DNA from: Planctomycetaceae bacterium
GTDB lineage: Bacteria > Planctomycetota > Planctomycetia > Planctomycetales > Planctomycetaceae
Length of the DNA stretch: 64,000 nt
Direction of reading: 5' to 3'
NCBI GenBank assembly: GCA_041398785.1
Contig: JAWKUA010000004.1
Coordinates: forward strand, 248,001 to 312,000
The notes beneath the pieces are model-generated. The model was not told where the DNA came from and did no database searches. It was given only the letters and a program-made list of their open reading frames with translations. This document shows positions 34,440 to 47,540 of this stretch, piece by piece; within the stretch, counting starts at the first letter, position 1; each line of letters begins with the position of its first letter. The position numbers and the translations under genes are program-made.

Positions 34440-37400
34440 TTACCTCAGCCGGTCCGCTCCCAGAGTTCCGTGCAGTTCCCTGAGATAGCGGCTTGAAGAC
34501 ACACGATCCAACTGGGACTGAGCGTACTGCAATCGGGCCGGCAGGTTCATGCGTTGTGCATCGGCCGCCAGTTCGGGTTGTTTCAGGCTGCTTTGCAGGT
34601 AGCTGACGTGTCTCTGCCACAGGTGCTGGTCTTTCTGGCGGCGAGTCTTCAGCCGTTCGACGTACCAATCGGAATCGAGCATGGATTCCAGCGTGAACAG
34701 TTGCCGAATCTCCGGATCGTTGATGCCCTTTCCCTTGTACTGCCCCTCCACCATGATGTGCAGCAGTGCTCGCAGCGGCGGGCACGCCAGATCGATGCAG
34801 CCGTCCATGAAATAGTTCTTCGCAACTCGCTCCTGAGCCTCGGCGATATGCAGGATTCCATCCGCGAACGCCGCTGGATCCTGAGTTTCCGGGCGCAGGA
34901 TGGCTTCGTCAAACACCTTGCCGGGATTGTCGAACACGCGGCCCGCAAATCGGCGAATGAAGCGAGACGTGATGCGATAGCCAAGCCGACTGGCCGGAAT
35001 CTGCCTGCCCCCCGATTCAAAGTCGGCAAGTTTCTCCAGCAGTCCCTCCTGCAGCAGAAACGACGCGTCGCGTTCTTCAGGACTCAGCCGGCACCAGATC
35101 TCGGGAATCAGCAGGCTGATGTCGTGATCCACACGAACGCTGGTCCCGATGTGTCCGGCGGGAGTCGAAAAGCCCTGCAGTCCGGTCAACAGGTAGCTGA
35201 CCAGCGCCGCGTTCAAATCCGTGACCGGCAGCAACGCATTGAACGGTCCCTTTGTCAGAGCGCCCTCACTGCCGGCTCCCGTTGTCGAAGGACTCTTGCC
35301 CGTCAGCGCGCTAACGAAGTCCATGAACAGCTCGGGCAGTTCCTGGTAGTGAATCGGATTGTAGACCGCCAGCGGACGTATGCCGTTTTGATTGTCGGCG
35401 GGGTTGTTGCGCCGTCCCAGCAGCACCGCGTTGACCGGCTGACGAACGGGCTTATCCGGTGGTACACCGCGAAAAAGCCGGGTACCCATCTCCGCGACGT
35501 AGCGATTGAACGGCGACATGACGTCGGGCCGAGTCTGCAGGTAGCGGGGATTCCGGCTGGGTTCTCCGTCAATCATGCGGGGAGTTGCCGAGCACACGAC
35601 GTAGCCGTGCTGTGCTTCATCGGCTTCGGTCAGCAGTTCCTGCATCGGCGATGTGAACTGACTGAACTCCACAGCCCGTTCACGAATTCCCTGAACCTGT
35701 TCGCGTGACAGCGGTTCAAAATTCACGATGAAGTTGTCGTCCCGCGCCAGGTCCGCTTCGGTCTGCCTGTCCAGTCCGCGGTGGATCGCATCGTCCGGAC
35801 GCTGGAACAGCCGGTATTCGCAGTTCTGCGAAAACTTGTAGCTGACAGCCTGCTGTGTGTATTGTCCGAGATGATCCAGGCAACCGGCCGGGACCACGAC
35901 CGACGCGGTGATGTCGTCTTCCGTCTGCACTTTCTGAGCCGGCGCGAAATCCTGACGGAGTTTATAGGTTCGCCAGACGTTTTGATTCAGCAGGCCGACC
36001 CGCAGATAGGTGCCGACCAGCTTTCGGTCGCCATACTTCAGTTCGTGACCTGGATGACCATTGACAATATCAACGGTGAAGTCCCTGCGCCAGTCGCTGT
36101 CGGCGTCAACGCGGTGTGTCCGTTTGATAATGAACACAATTGCATAGATATAGTTGGGGATCGACTCCAGCCAGTGATTGTATTCATCCGTGTAATCGAC
36201 GGAGGGTGTCAGAAGCTTGATCACGCTGCCCAGCGAACGACCTGGGTCGAGTAGTCGACGGCTGGGCCGGGCGCTGTAGTCCGGCTTAACACTTCCCGCA
36301 GGATTCCACCGATCAGAATAGTCGCGATCAAAGATCTCCTGAACTCTCTGCAGATCTTCTGCCGCATTGGCGACAAAGATCGGACCGTGCAAAAGGTAGT
36401 CGGCAATGGACTTGCTGATTTCGCTCTTCCCGCCGCCGCTGACTGTACATGGTTTGTGGCAGAATACGCCTTCGGAAAGCGATCCCACCAGACGCCAGGA
36501 CGGGGCCGCCGGGTGCTTTTCCAGCCGGAACTTGTAGCCGGACGGTGTCATGTAGACATTGCCGGGTGTCAGCGGAATGGATCGGTCTGACCCATCGCGG
36601 TGCCAGGTGACTCGCTGGTCGTGAACGGTAGCCCGGCAGTTTTCCGGCACATAGATCAGTTCCGGAAACCGACGGTCGACACCGTGTCCGTCCGGATGCA
36701 CGTCGATGGAATCCGAATAGTCGCGAGCCACATCGTCGAATGAACGATTGTTGTATCGCCGGCTGTCAGCAATGAACTCATCGCCCATGTTATAGCTGGC
36801 ATAGGCTATTGCTCCGCCGGCGTGTTCCTCTTCGTAGTTGCCCGCAAGATTGGCGGCGTAGCTAAGCTGCGTCTTAACTTCCTTCTTGCAATATCCGAAG
36901 TAGTTGTCAGCGATCAGCGTGACAATAACGCCTTCTTCATCGCGGCACGTCAGTTTGAATGGCGTGCCGCCGTTGTAGAGTTCGTTTTCATCCTTCCAGC
37001 ACATTTCGTCCGCGCGCTGGCGGTCTGTGGCTTCGTCGTGATGCGGCAGACCGACTTCCTTCTTTGTGAGTCCGGTCAGATGCGGAGCCAGGATTACACA
37101 GCCGGTATGACCGCTCCAGTGTTCGACGTCCAGGCCGGCGTCGTTGGCGGGAAGAAAGGGGTCTCCCGCGTTGCCGAAAATGGATTCCACAAAGTCCAGG
37201 TTGCTGACCAGGGAACCCGGGGCAAAGAACCGGATTTCCATCGTCTGCTCACTGCAGAAGCCGGGAACTTCCGGGCACAACAGCGGACGCAGCAGCAGCG
37301 AAACGAACGTGCGAGCCTTCGCGGATTCAGCCGCCGTAAACGGCAGTTCCAGCATGGCGTCCGGCGGATTGACGGCGTGATGGAACATCGCCGCAAACGT

Positions 37401-37916
37401 CTGACGCGGAACCGACTTCTTGTCCTGCGGAATCGGCAGTCCCCCTTCCGCGACGTGAAACGTGCCCTTCGTCGTTCTGCGATCGTGGACAGGATTGTGC
37501 AGCACACCATTGTGAACCCGGTACGACGAGACCAGATCGTTGCTGAAATGGTCACCGCCGACGGGCAGGGACAGTTCGCGGGCAATCCCGTGCCGATCCA
37601 GCACCAACGTGGAATCCGGCAGCGAAAGCGATTCCGCGCCGGCGATTCCCGCCAGATGTCTCTGCAGAAACCCTTCGATTCTTGCATCGGCCGGGCAGTG
37701 GACCGCGTCGAGTCGTTTCAGCCGCTGATGATAGGTTGCCAGCAGACGTTCCGGGCCGAGCGGTTCGCTGGCCAGACGGTCTGCCGGAACCGGTTGCCCG
37801 TTGGCAATCAGCTTCATCAGGATGTAGCGAATGATGTCTTCGCGAAACTTCTCACGTTCTTTGGCGGTTCGGGAAGGAATGAATCCAAGCGAGTCTTCGT
37901 AATCAATGTCGGGCAT
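34440..37916 (-). CDS. Large conserved protein, possibly PPi-type phosphoenolpyruvate carboxykinase
   Basis: An intact 1158-residue cytosolic-looking protein without signal peptide or membrane helices. Notable segments: GHTGCVILAPHLTGLTKKEV, NYFGYCKKEVKTQLSYAANL then EEEHAGGAIAYASYNMGDEF around residues 330-370, a glycine-rich loop CTVSGGGKSEISKS near residue 500 reminiscent of PEPCK kinase loops, and FMDFVSALTGKSPSTTGAGS then EGALTKGPFNALLP around 890-930. Length and motifs resemble my memory of the pyrophosphate-dependent PEP carboxykinases known from Entamoeba and Propionibacterium, which interconvert oxaloacetate and PEP using PPi/Pi. That assignment is tentative and rests on recall, not on a search. 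It lies upstream of the oxoprolinase gene (94-base gap), same strand. I see no ribosome-binding site at the ATG. Confidence 0.55.
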   Translation of the reverse strand: MPDIDYEDSLGFIPSRTAKEREKFREDIIRYILMKLIANGQPVPADRLASEPLGPERLLATYHQRLKRLDAVHCPADARIEGFLQRHLAGIAGAESLSLPDSTLVLDRHGIARELSLPVGGDHFSNDLVSSYRVHNGVLHNPVHDRRTTKGTFHVAEGGLPIPQDKKSVPRQTFAAMFHHAVNPPDAMLELPFTAAESAKARTFVSLLLRPLLCPEVPGFCSEQTMEIRFFAPGSLVSNLDFVESIFGNAGDPFLPANDAGLDVEHWSGHTGCVILAPHLTGLTKKEVGLPHHDEATDRQRADEMCWKDENELYNGGTPFKLTCRDEEGVIVTLIADNYFGYCKKEVKTQLSYAANLAGNYEEEHAGGAIAYASYNMGDEFIADSRRYNNRSFDDVARDYSDSIDVHPDGHGVDRRFPELIYVPENCRATVHDQRVTWHRDGSDRSIPLTPGNVYMTPSGYKFRLEKHPAAPSWRLVGSLSEGVFCHKPCTVSGGGKSEISKSIADYLLHGPIFVANAAEDLQRVQEIFDRDYSDRWNPAGSVKPDYSARPSRRLLDPGRSLGSVIKLLTPSVDYTDEYNHWLESIPNYIYAIVFIIKRTHRVDADSDWRRDFTVDIVNGHPGHELKYGDRKLVGTYLRVGLLNQNVWRTYKLRQDFAPAQKVQTEDDITASVVVPAGCLDHLGQYTQQAVSYKFSQNCEYRLFQRPDDAIHRGLDRQTEADLARDDNFIVNFEPLSREQVQGIRERAVEFSQFTSPMQELLTEADEAQHGYVVCSATPRMIDGEPSRNPRYLQTRPDVMSPFNRYVAEMGTRLFRGVPPDKPVRQPVNAVLLGRRNNPADNQNGIRPLAVYNPIHYQELPELFMDFVSALTGKSPSTTGAGSEGALTKGPFNALLPVTDLNAALVSYLLTGLQGFSTPAGHIGTSVRVDHDISLLIPEIWCRLSPEERDASFLLQEGLLEKLADFESGGRQIPASRLGYRITSRFIRRFAGRVFDNPGKVFDEAILRPETQDPAAFADGILHIAEAQERVAKNYFMDGCIDLACPPLRALLHIMVEGQYKGKGINDPEIRQLFTLESMLDSDWYVERLKTRRQKDQHLWQRHVSYLQSSLKQPELAADAQRMNLPARLQYAQSQLDRVSSSRYLRELHGTLGADRLR

Positions 37917-38486
37917 GGTACCGTCGGGTCAGCGAGGCCGGAGATCCGGCCGGATCACGGGTCGAAAACAGTTCTCGCCTGTTTTTCGTCGGGCAGCGGA
38001 ATCTGACGCCCACGTGCCGCGCGCACGCTATCGGCACTGAGTCCGGCTTTCAAACGAATGAAGAAAGTCGGTGGCCGAAAGACACGGCATTCTCAATATG
38101 CGGACCGCTGCGGCACCACCTGGCGGGTGTGCCGGTCGCCGTCCCGGCACCTCCCAGGCGAAGCCGTCCGGGAGAGGTCGAGCAAAAGCGGAGCGATGCG
38201 AGAGGAGGTTCGAGCGCAGAAGTCGAGGCAGTGCCGTCGCTGCACAGCGTTCCCTCCCCAGAACTTGCTCCGCTCGTTCAGCCTCTGGCCTTCGGCCGGA
38301 GGACAGTTCAGGGCGACGCCCGCTCAGCCGCTTCCGGTTCGTCTGCCGATGGGCCATAGAGTCCGGGAACAGGGACGTCGTTTGCCTCGCAGATAAACAC
38401 ACAAATGAGCCCGGTGGTGAATCGTGTGGTTCAGTACCCACGTTCGCAACGATAAGCCGCGGCATTTCCATCAGTTTCACCCTGCT
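37917..38486. other. Intergenic region with hairpins
   Basis: This 570-base stretch holds no convincing gene. It contains a strong inverted repeat at 38118-38157 (CCTGGCGGGTGTGCCGG against CCGGCACCTCCCAGG) and a short palindrome near 38282-38302 (CCTCTGGCCTTCGGCCGGAG). A 150-codon minus-strand frame spans it but consists largely of translated palindrome and low-complexity RRPE sequence. The leader of the 1158-residue gene must lie in its left part. Confidence 0.5.
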
Positions 38487-40000
38487 TCAGCAAAGCCCAC
38501 GGCTGAAACAGTGTTTCGTCGTCGACGCTGTCAAAAGCAGCCGGCGTCCTTCGGCGACGTTCGTGTCAAATAGCCGCAGGATAGCAGCCGTCGACTTTGT
38601 TTCCTTTGGCGACTGAAAAGGCTCGCCGCCGGGAGGATGCACGTCCAGTGAATCGTGTTTGATCGTCATTTCGATCCCGCGCCGGAATGTCAGCCAGATG
38701 ATTGGCGACCAATAGCCGATCGTGTTGGACTTGTCCGTGAATCTTCCAGTCGAACTTGTCGTCGGAACGCGTTCAACACCCTGCGAGTCCCCATATTCCA
38801 TATCGAATTCGGGGATCAGTGACTTTCGATGGTTATCTGCATCGTGGGGTTCCGCTATTCGTAGATCAGGGAGTCCTTCTTGCGTACGAGACACTACTGT
38901 GCAGCCGCCGCGACTTGTTCGCCGGCGAGTTGTCTCGGGTGTGGCGACGGCTCGGCCGGGGAGCGATGTCAGGACGACGCAGGTTATCTGTGTGGCAGGA
39001 TTGGCCATGCGGTATCGAACCGGTGTGGCCGAACGTGCGATTCGGAACAGCCCGTACTGCCGGCCTGCCACACCGACGTTGAAGCCCAGACCGCGCGATG
39101 TCTGATCCGGCTTGTTGTGATTGCGAGTCATCAGCGCCGCTGTTTCCGGTTTCACGACGCGGCCTCGCGGCAGGAATTCGCCGTCCAGGAACCGGCCGAT
39201 GTCGGAGCCGACATGTGCGTCGTTCCCCATGGCGCGCCCAGCCTTCGCCAGTAGTCGCTGTTCCAGTCCCAGTTCTTTGCGGAAGGGTCGCCGGCTCCGG
39301 ATTCCGGCGCGGCGTGTTCCGTCTGGACGGGAACCATATCGCGGAGTTCGAACTTCCCCAGGCCCTGCGCCGAGTGTTGCAGGTCCAGCTTGCGAAACAC
39401 GGTGCGGTCGACGAGTTCATGGATTGTTTCGCCTGTGATGATTTCCGCCACGTGAGTCGCCAGCAGAATTCCCATGCTCGAATACTGGTACTGCGTTCCC
39501 GGAGCAAAATGCAGCGGCGTGCGAATCGCTCCGTGGACGAAGTCGGACAGCGGAGCGTGGCGGGCTCGCAGCGCGTTATTGTCGGGACGCTGATCCGGCA
39601 ACCCCGAAACGTGCGACAGCAGATGCTGCATCGTGACGTCGTCGCGTCCATCGCGGTGAATTCCGGAATGAACTTCTTCAACCGGTCGTCCGAGCCACAA
39701 GATTCGCCCTTGTCGAACAGCGTCATCAGCGCCCGTCACGCAGACGGGTTTCGAAATCGATCGAGCAAGAAACATGGCGTCACCGGACTGAGCCGTGCCG
39801 ATGTTTACCCGCAAATGTTCGTTCGTTCTGAGCGACATACGCTGCTGCTGGTGACCTGCCCTGATTCCTTCGCATCGGTTAACACCACCTGCGCAGCTTC
39901 AGGAACCGACTGCGATAATTTCGCTCAGCAACCGAGCAACACCGCACCCGGAACACATCCAGGCAGCCATTCCCGACTGCAGAAATCGACGACGCTTCAT
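38487..40000 (-). pseudogene. Serine hydrolase / class C beta-lactamase-like protein, frame broken
   Basis: ATG 40000 begins MKRRRFLQSGMAAWMCSGCG, a Tat- or lipoprotein-like leader. After a stop, further frames supply GDAMFLARSISKPVCVTG (the S-x-x-K nucleophile in SISK), LMTLFDKGE, VTMQHLLSHVSGLPDQ, FAPGTQYQYSSMGILLATHV (the YSS/YxN-type motif), FLDGEFLPRGRVVKPETAA and SRGLGFNVG, the order of the beta-lactamase/esterase family (PF00144). At least four frame changes are needed. The last part of the 38487-39230 frame (RFTDKSNTIGYWSPIIWLTF and onward) is not clearly part of the family. Intact relatives are usually periplasmic esterases or peptidases of unknown substrate. Confidence 0.75.
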
Positions 40001-40070
40001 GGCCTGTCCGTACTTATGGAAACGAGGGTCGAGAAGAACTCACGCTGGTGCCATTCCTGCCATATTTTGA

Positions 40071-40132
40071 TGTGTGCCACTGGCTGTGCCAGTGCCCTCC
40101 ACGTTTGAAAACAATGGCACGGTCAGTGGCAC
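40071..40132. repeat. GTGCCACTGGC hairpin repeat, copy 1
   Basis: TGTGTGCCACTGGCTGTGCC, then AGTG, a loop including ACGTTTGAAAACA, and the return arm ATGGCACGGTCAGTGGCACA. It shares both arms and the loop character with the copy at 51342-51405. It lies between the broken DUF1501 gene and the broken serine hydrolase. Confidence 0.8.
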
Positions 40133-40198
40133 AAAATTCATCTGGCCCATCCGCGGTGCAGCGCACCCAGGACGGACACGGTCGCCGCAGCGGGCATT

Positions 40199-41651
40199 CT
40201 ACGCCAGCGTCCTGTACGACCTGACCGTGGACGTCGGTCGGAGGCGGTAGTCTCTTCCTGCGACCGGAAGTTGAGCGTTCGTGGTGAAGCCCAGCGGAGT
40301 GCATGATTGTGGCCTGCCTGGAGTGCGTGGACGTGAACCTTGTTTTCGACGACCTTGAAGCCCAGCTCGTCCAGTCTGTGGATTTGAATCCGCTACGCCT
40401 CCACCGGCCAGCCACGTGGTGAAGCAGTCCAGTTGGTGATCTCGTCCGAGCACCTTGCTGTTGGCGGTGCGGCCTTCGCGGAACGGCGTGCGGCCGGAAT
40501 TTCGCCTCCGCAGATGATTAGTGTGTCTTTCAGCATGTCACGTTGTTTCAGATCCCAGATAGGCCGACAATGGGTTTGTCGGTCTTGGCGAACTTGTTCG
40601 TCAGCCCGTCAATGAGTCCTTCCTGTGGTCCGGTGCCGTGGGAAGTCCCAGCCCCAGTCGAACAGCTGCACATAGCGGACTCCCTGTTCCACCAGTCGGC
40701 GAGCCAGCAGGCAGTTGTTGGCGAAGCTGCTTTCGCCGGGTTTCGCGCCCGTAGGCTTCCTGAGTGGCCTGAGTTTCCTGGAAGTGATGTCCATCGTCAG
40801 GCCGTGCCTGCATGCAGAACGCCAGTTCGTACTGAGCGATCCGTGTCAGCGTTTCGGGTTGTCCCAGTTCCTGAGCCTGAAGTTCGTTGAGCTGCTTCAG
40901 AGCATCCAGCGATCGTCACTGACGCAGGTGCGGTCCATTCCCGCCGGATCTGGAGACGTAAAGCACAGGATCGCCCTTGGACCGGCATTGGACTCCACGG
41001 AACACCGACGGCAGGGAAGCCGCGCTGCCGTAGGGAGTTCGCTCCGCCGTTCGGCTGGACTCCGCTGCTGATGAGCACCACGAAGCCAGCAGATCCTGAT
41101 TCTCCGTTCCCAGGCCGTACGTCACCCAGGAACCGAGCGACGGCCGGCCGGAACGCGGTGAACCGGTGTAGATCAGCAGTTCGGCCGGAGCGTGGTTGAA
41201 CTGTTCGGTGTTCATCGAATGGATGAAACACATTTCGTCGACAACATCCGGCGTGGAAGTTTGGGACGGCGTCCATTGTGAGTCCTCGCTTCGCCGTACT
41301 GAGCAAACGTACGTGGCGTTCCCATCAGCTTCGGGACACCGGACGTGAAGGCAAACGTGCGACCTTCCAGAAATTCGTCCGGACAGTCTTGCCCGCTGCG
41401 TTTCACGAGTTCCGGCTTGTGGTCGTAGATGTCCAGGTTCGGCGGCGACCCGGTCAGGTGCAGATAGATGACTCGTTTGGCCTTCGGTTCGAAGTGCGGC
41501 TGACGCTCGGCCAGCGGCTGCATGGAATCAATGGGAATGTCCGCACTGACCGAACCACCGGACGGCAGTGCGATGGCCCCAAGTCCGACTCCGGATGTGG
41601 ACAAGCGTGGCGACGAGTGTTGTATTGAAGGTTGGCGAGGAATGGGTTCAT
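40199..41651 (-). pseudogene. DUF1501 domain protein, frame broken many times
   Basis: ATG 41651, with GAGGTAAT upstream, begins MNPFLANLQYNTRRHA. Other frames continue STSGVGLGAIALPSGGS, AKRVIYLHLTGSPPNLDIYD, HKPELVKRSGQDCPDEFLEG, TSGVPKLMGTPRTFAQYGE, IHSMNTEQFNHAPAELLIYT, GSPRSGRPSLGSWVTYGLGT, EQGVRYVQLFDWGWDFP and near the end LGRDHQLDCFTTWLAGGGV and HSLGFTTNAQLP. This is a full-length DUF1501 protein of the subgroup that partners PSCyt1/DUF1553 genes, and it lies downstream of such a gene. Six or more breaks are spread along it. Despite them every block is recognisable, so decay is recent or the assembly is poor here. Confidence 0.8.
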
Positions 41652-41770
41652 ATCGAGATTACCTCAAACATGCATGGATCAGATGAGGACAAAGTTCCGG
41701 AGGCGGGCGTGTCATATTACGGACTGAATGCCAATGTCGCTCCTCCGGAGCTTTGGTGTGGAAACGCTGT

Positions 41771-41934
41771 CACCGGGCTGACGCCCGGTGCTAATGGAAA
41801 GTCGTCCTGGGACTGCGTAGCCTTTGGCGGTTGTGAGCCAGGTGTCCTGCTGAACGAAAGATTGATGGACTGGCCATTGGTTGAAAGCCTCGGCGGGGCG
41901 GTCCTCGGTTAGCACCGGGCGTCAGCCCGGTGCG
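41771..41934. repeat. Pair of inverted REP-like sequences with 114-base spacer
   Basis: CACCGGGCTGACGCCCGGTG followed by CTAA (41771-41794) and TTAGCACCGGGCGTCAGCCC followed by GGTGCG (41909-41934) are inverted copies, each itself a small hairpin. The arrangement resembles a bacterial interspersed mosaic element (two REPs head to head). The spacer shows no gene. The right unit overlaps the stop of the gene at 41922-42701. Confidence 0.75.
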
Positions 41935-42697
41935 CATTGCTGTTCGGTTGGCTTCCACTGTTCCAGAGCGGCGAGAACCTTTGGCGACAATCCTTCGAGC
42001 TTTGCCACACCAGGTTGATGGTCAACCGCAGAGAGGTAGAGCCCGTGCCGAATGTGCGGTCCGAAATACCCCAGAAGGATTATCGTAGCAGAGACCATCA
42101 AAGAAGATTGGAGCAGAACCAGATTTAGCACACCGTGTTCATCTGCATGATTCAACCCAAACAAGCACAAAATGCCGATGGCGACCCACCCCCAGAAGAG
42201 TTTTCTTTGGAGCAACGGGAACCTGCTGATCGAACACTCCAAATCGATGCGTTTTCGTACTCGATGGACTACGGCGCCGATTAGCATTGCCCATAATGCC
42301 GCAAACACGACGCTAAATATTACCCCGGTACGTAAATAGTCATCCGGGTCAGCAGCAACTGTTCCGTTGATTACGTCAATCCACATCGAAATGCAGGCGA
42401 TTACGAGCGGTAGCATCATTCCAGGCCAAAGTAGCAAACCCAGAACTCTTGACAGAGTTAACCACGCTGGCAGGACATTGATGGTCAACGTAAGGCGCTG
42501 CAAGCCGTCGGTGCGGCCAGTTCGGAGACAGATTCTCGGCAACGCGCAGTTTTGCCCGCACAGAATATTTCTTCCCACAACCACATAGCCGCCCGGGACA
42601 GTGCCCAGATCGATGTCTGGCAGCACAGGTTGCAGATCCCGTGCCTCCGGCGGGCGGTATGGATTCTCAACTCTCGCCGTCAAGGGATTTCCCTGTC

Positions 42698-42701
<4 letters not shown>
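41922..42701 (-). CDS. Membrane protein of unknown function
   Basis: The 259-residue protein has an N-terminal ENPYRPP motif, common in small planctomycete membrane proteins, then at least four hydrophobic helices (LLLWPGMMLPLVIACISMWI; GVIFSVVFAALWAMLIGAVV; KLFWGWVAIGILCLFGL; LLQSSLMVSATIILLGYFG). No catalytic motif is visible. Its ATG overlaps the stop of the DUF1553 gene (ATGA), so it is probably translationally coupled and part of that operon. The last residues QQCAPG and the stop codon are supplied by a REP-like hairpin, suggesting that the original C terminus was replaced. Confidence 0.6.
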
Positions 42702-46147
<3,446 letters not shown>

Positions 46148-46315
46148 GATCGGAAGGCAGTCGCAGGAGGTGCGGGGGCAGGAAAACGATCTGGCCGAAT
46201 TATATCAACGGGCCGATGAACATTCAGCCGCGAATCCGACAACCCGCGAGGCACTTGTGACGCTTGCCGATCGTAATTCCGGCCGCGGTAGCCCGAACGC
46301 GCCGACGGATCCGCG

Positions 46316-47536
46316 CTATCGCCCGGAATTCGGGCCGAAGTAACGGTCTTCAAAACTACGAGCCCAGCGGGTGAAGCGATTTTCTTCGATGGCCAATCGC
46401 ATGGCTCGCATCAGGTCCTGGTAAAAGTGCAGGTTGTGCAGTGTGGCGAGCGTCTCGTACAGCGGTTCATTCGCGAACAGCAGATGGCGCAGGTAGGCTC
46501 GGCTGAACCCACTGGCGCAGGCAACGCACTGGCACGACGTGTCGATGACGTAACGGTCTTTTCGAAATCGCTTGTCCTGAATCCGCATCTTGCCGTCCCA
46601 CGTGAAAACGGTGCCTTCGCGAGCGTAGCGCGTGGGAATGATGCAGTCGAAGATGTCCATGCCGCAGCCGACGGCAGCGACCAGGTCTTCCGGCAAGCCC
46701 ACTCCCATCAGGTACCGCACCTGATCCGCGGGCATCAGCGGAGCCGTGTGTCGGACGACTCGCACCATCGCGTCGTGCCCTTCTCCGACGGAAACTCCGC
46801 CGATGGCGTAACCCGGAAGTTTCAGCGATGTGACCAGTTCCACCGCCTTGCTGCGCAGATCCAGTTCCATTCCTCCCTGGATTATGCCGAACAGATGCTG
46901 ATGATCCTGCAGCGGACATTCCCTGCAGCGTTTCAGCCAGCGCTGAGTGCGGTCCAGCGATTCGGACATGTATCGTCGCGGCGCTTCGTGGTCGACGCAT
47001 TCGTCGAAGGCCATCACGATGTCGGCGGATAGTCGCCGCTGAATGTCCATTGCCGTTTCGGGAGACAGCATCACCTGTTCGCCGTCGCCACCCTTTTTGC
47101 CACTGCGAAACCGGAAGCTGACGCCTTCTTCGGTGATCTGCCGATCGGGAAGGCTGAAGACCTGAAAGCCGCCGGAGTCGGTCAGAATGGTCTGGTCCCA
47201 GCGCATCATGCTGTGCAGGCCGCCGAGCCGTTCGACGATCTGCGTGCGGTCGAGAATGCCGAGGTGATACGTGTTCGCCAGCACGACCTGAGCACCGGTT
47301 TCGGCGACCTGCGACGGCAGGACGCACTTGACGGTGGCCTGAGTTCCGACCGGCATGAAGGAAGGCGTTTCGACAACACCGTGAGCGGTGACGAAGCGGC
47401 CCCGGCGGGCTCGATCGCTGGACGCCAGCAACTGAAAATGCAGACCGCCGCCGGGAGTCCACTCAGGAATGGATGAGTTCATTTCTGCAAAATTCGGCGC
47501 TGCGATCGTGCTGTGCAATGGTTGAGGCGCCGTCAC
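46316..47536 (-). CDS. tgt: Queuine tRNA-ribosyltransferase (tRNA-guanine transglycosylase)
   Basis: The protein has the full TGT fold: TPSFMPVGTQATVKCVLPSQ, the substrate loop ILTDSGGFQVFSLPDR with the catalytic-site Asp, VMAFDECVDHEAPRRYM, YAIGGVSVGEGHDAMVRVV, LMGVGLPEDLVAAVGCGMDI followed by DCIIPTRYAREG with the nucleophile Asp, and the zinc site CQCVACASGFSRAYLRHL. It exchanges guanine 34 for a queuine precursor in tRNAs with GUN anticodons. The start may be GTG 47536, 4 bases after the esterase stop, or ATG 47482, which gives 388 residues, nearer the usual length. It follows the esterase gene in the same direction. Confidence 0.95.
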   Translation of the reverse strand: MTAPQPLHSTIAAPNFAEMNSSIPEWTPGGGLHFQLLASSDRARRGRFVTAHGVVETPSFMPVGTQATVKCVLPSQVAETGAQVVLANTYHLGILDRTQIVERLGGLHSMMRWDQTILTDSGGFQVFSLPDRQITEEGVSFRFRSGKKGGDGEQVMLSPETAMDIQRRLSADIVMAFDECVDHEAPRRYMSESLDRTQRWLKRCRECPLQDHQHLFGIIQGGMELDLRSKAVELVTSLKLPGYAIGGVSVGEGHDAMVRVVRHTAPLMPADQVRYLMGVGLPEDLVAAVGCGMDIFDCIIPTRYAREGTVFTWDGKMRIQDKRFRKDRYVIDTSCQCVACASGFSRAYLRHLLFANEPLYETLATLHNLHFYQDLMRAMRLAIEENRFTRWARSFEDRYFGPNSGR

Positions 47537-47540
47537 CGTC

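Noticed and set aside
36822..38006. 394-codon plus-strand frame
   Set aside because: Antisense to the 1158-residue gene, with a Arg/Gln/Val-rich composition typical of shadow frames and no motif.
38028..38480. 150-codon minus-strand frame as a gene
   Set aside because: Its sequence is translated hairpin and low-complexity RRPE-type residues, with no domain and no ribosome-binding site.
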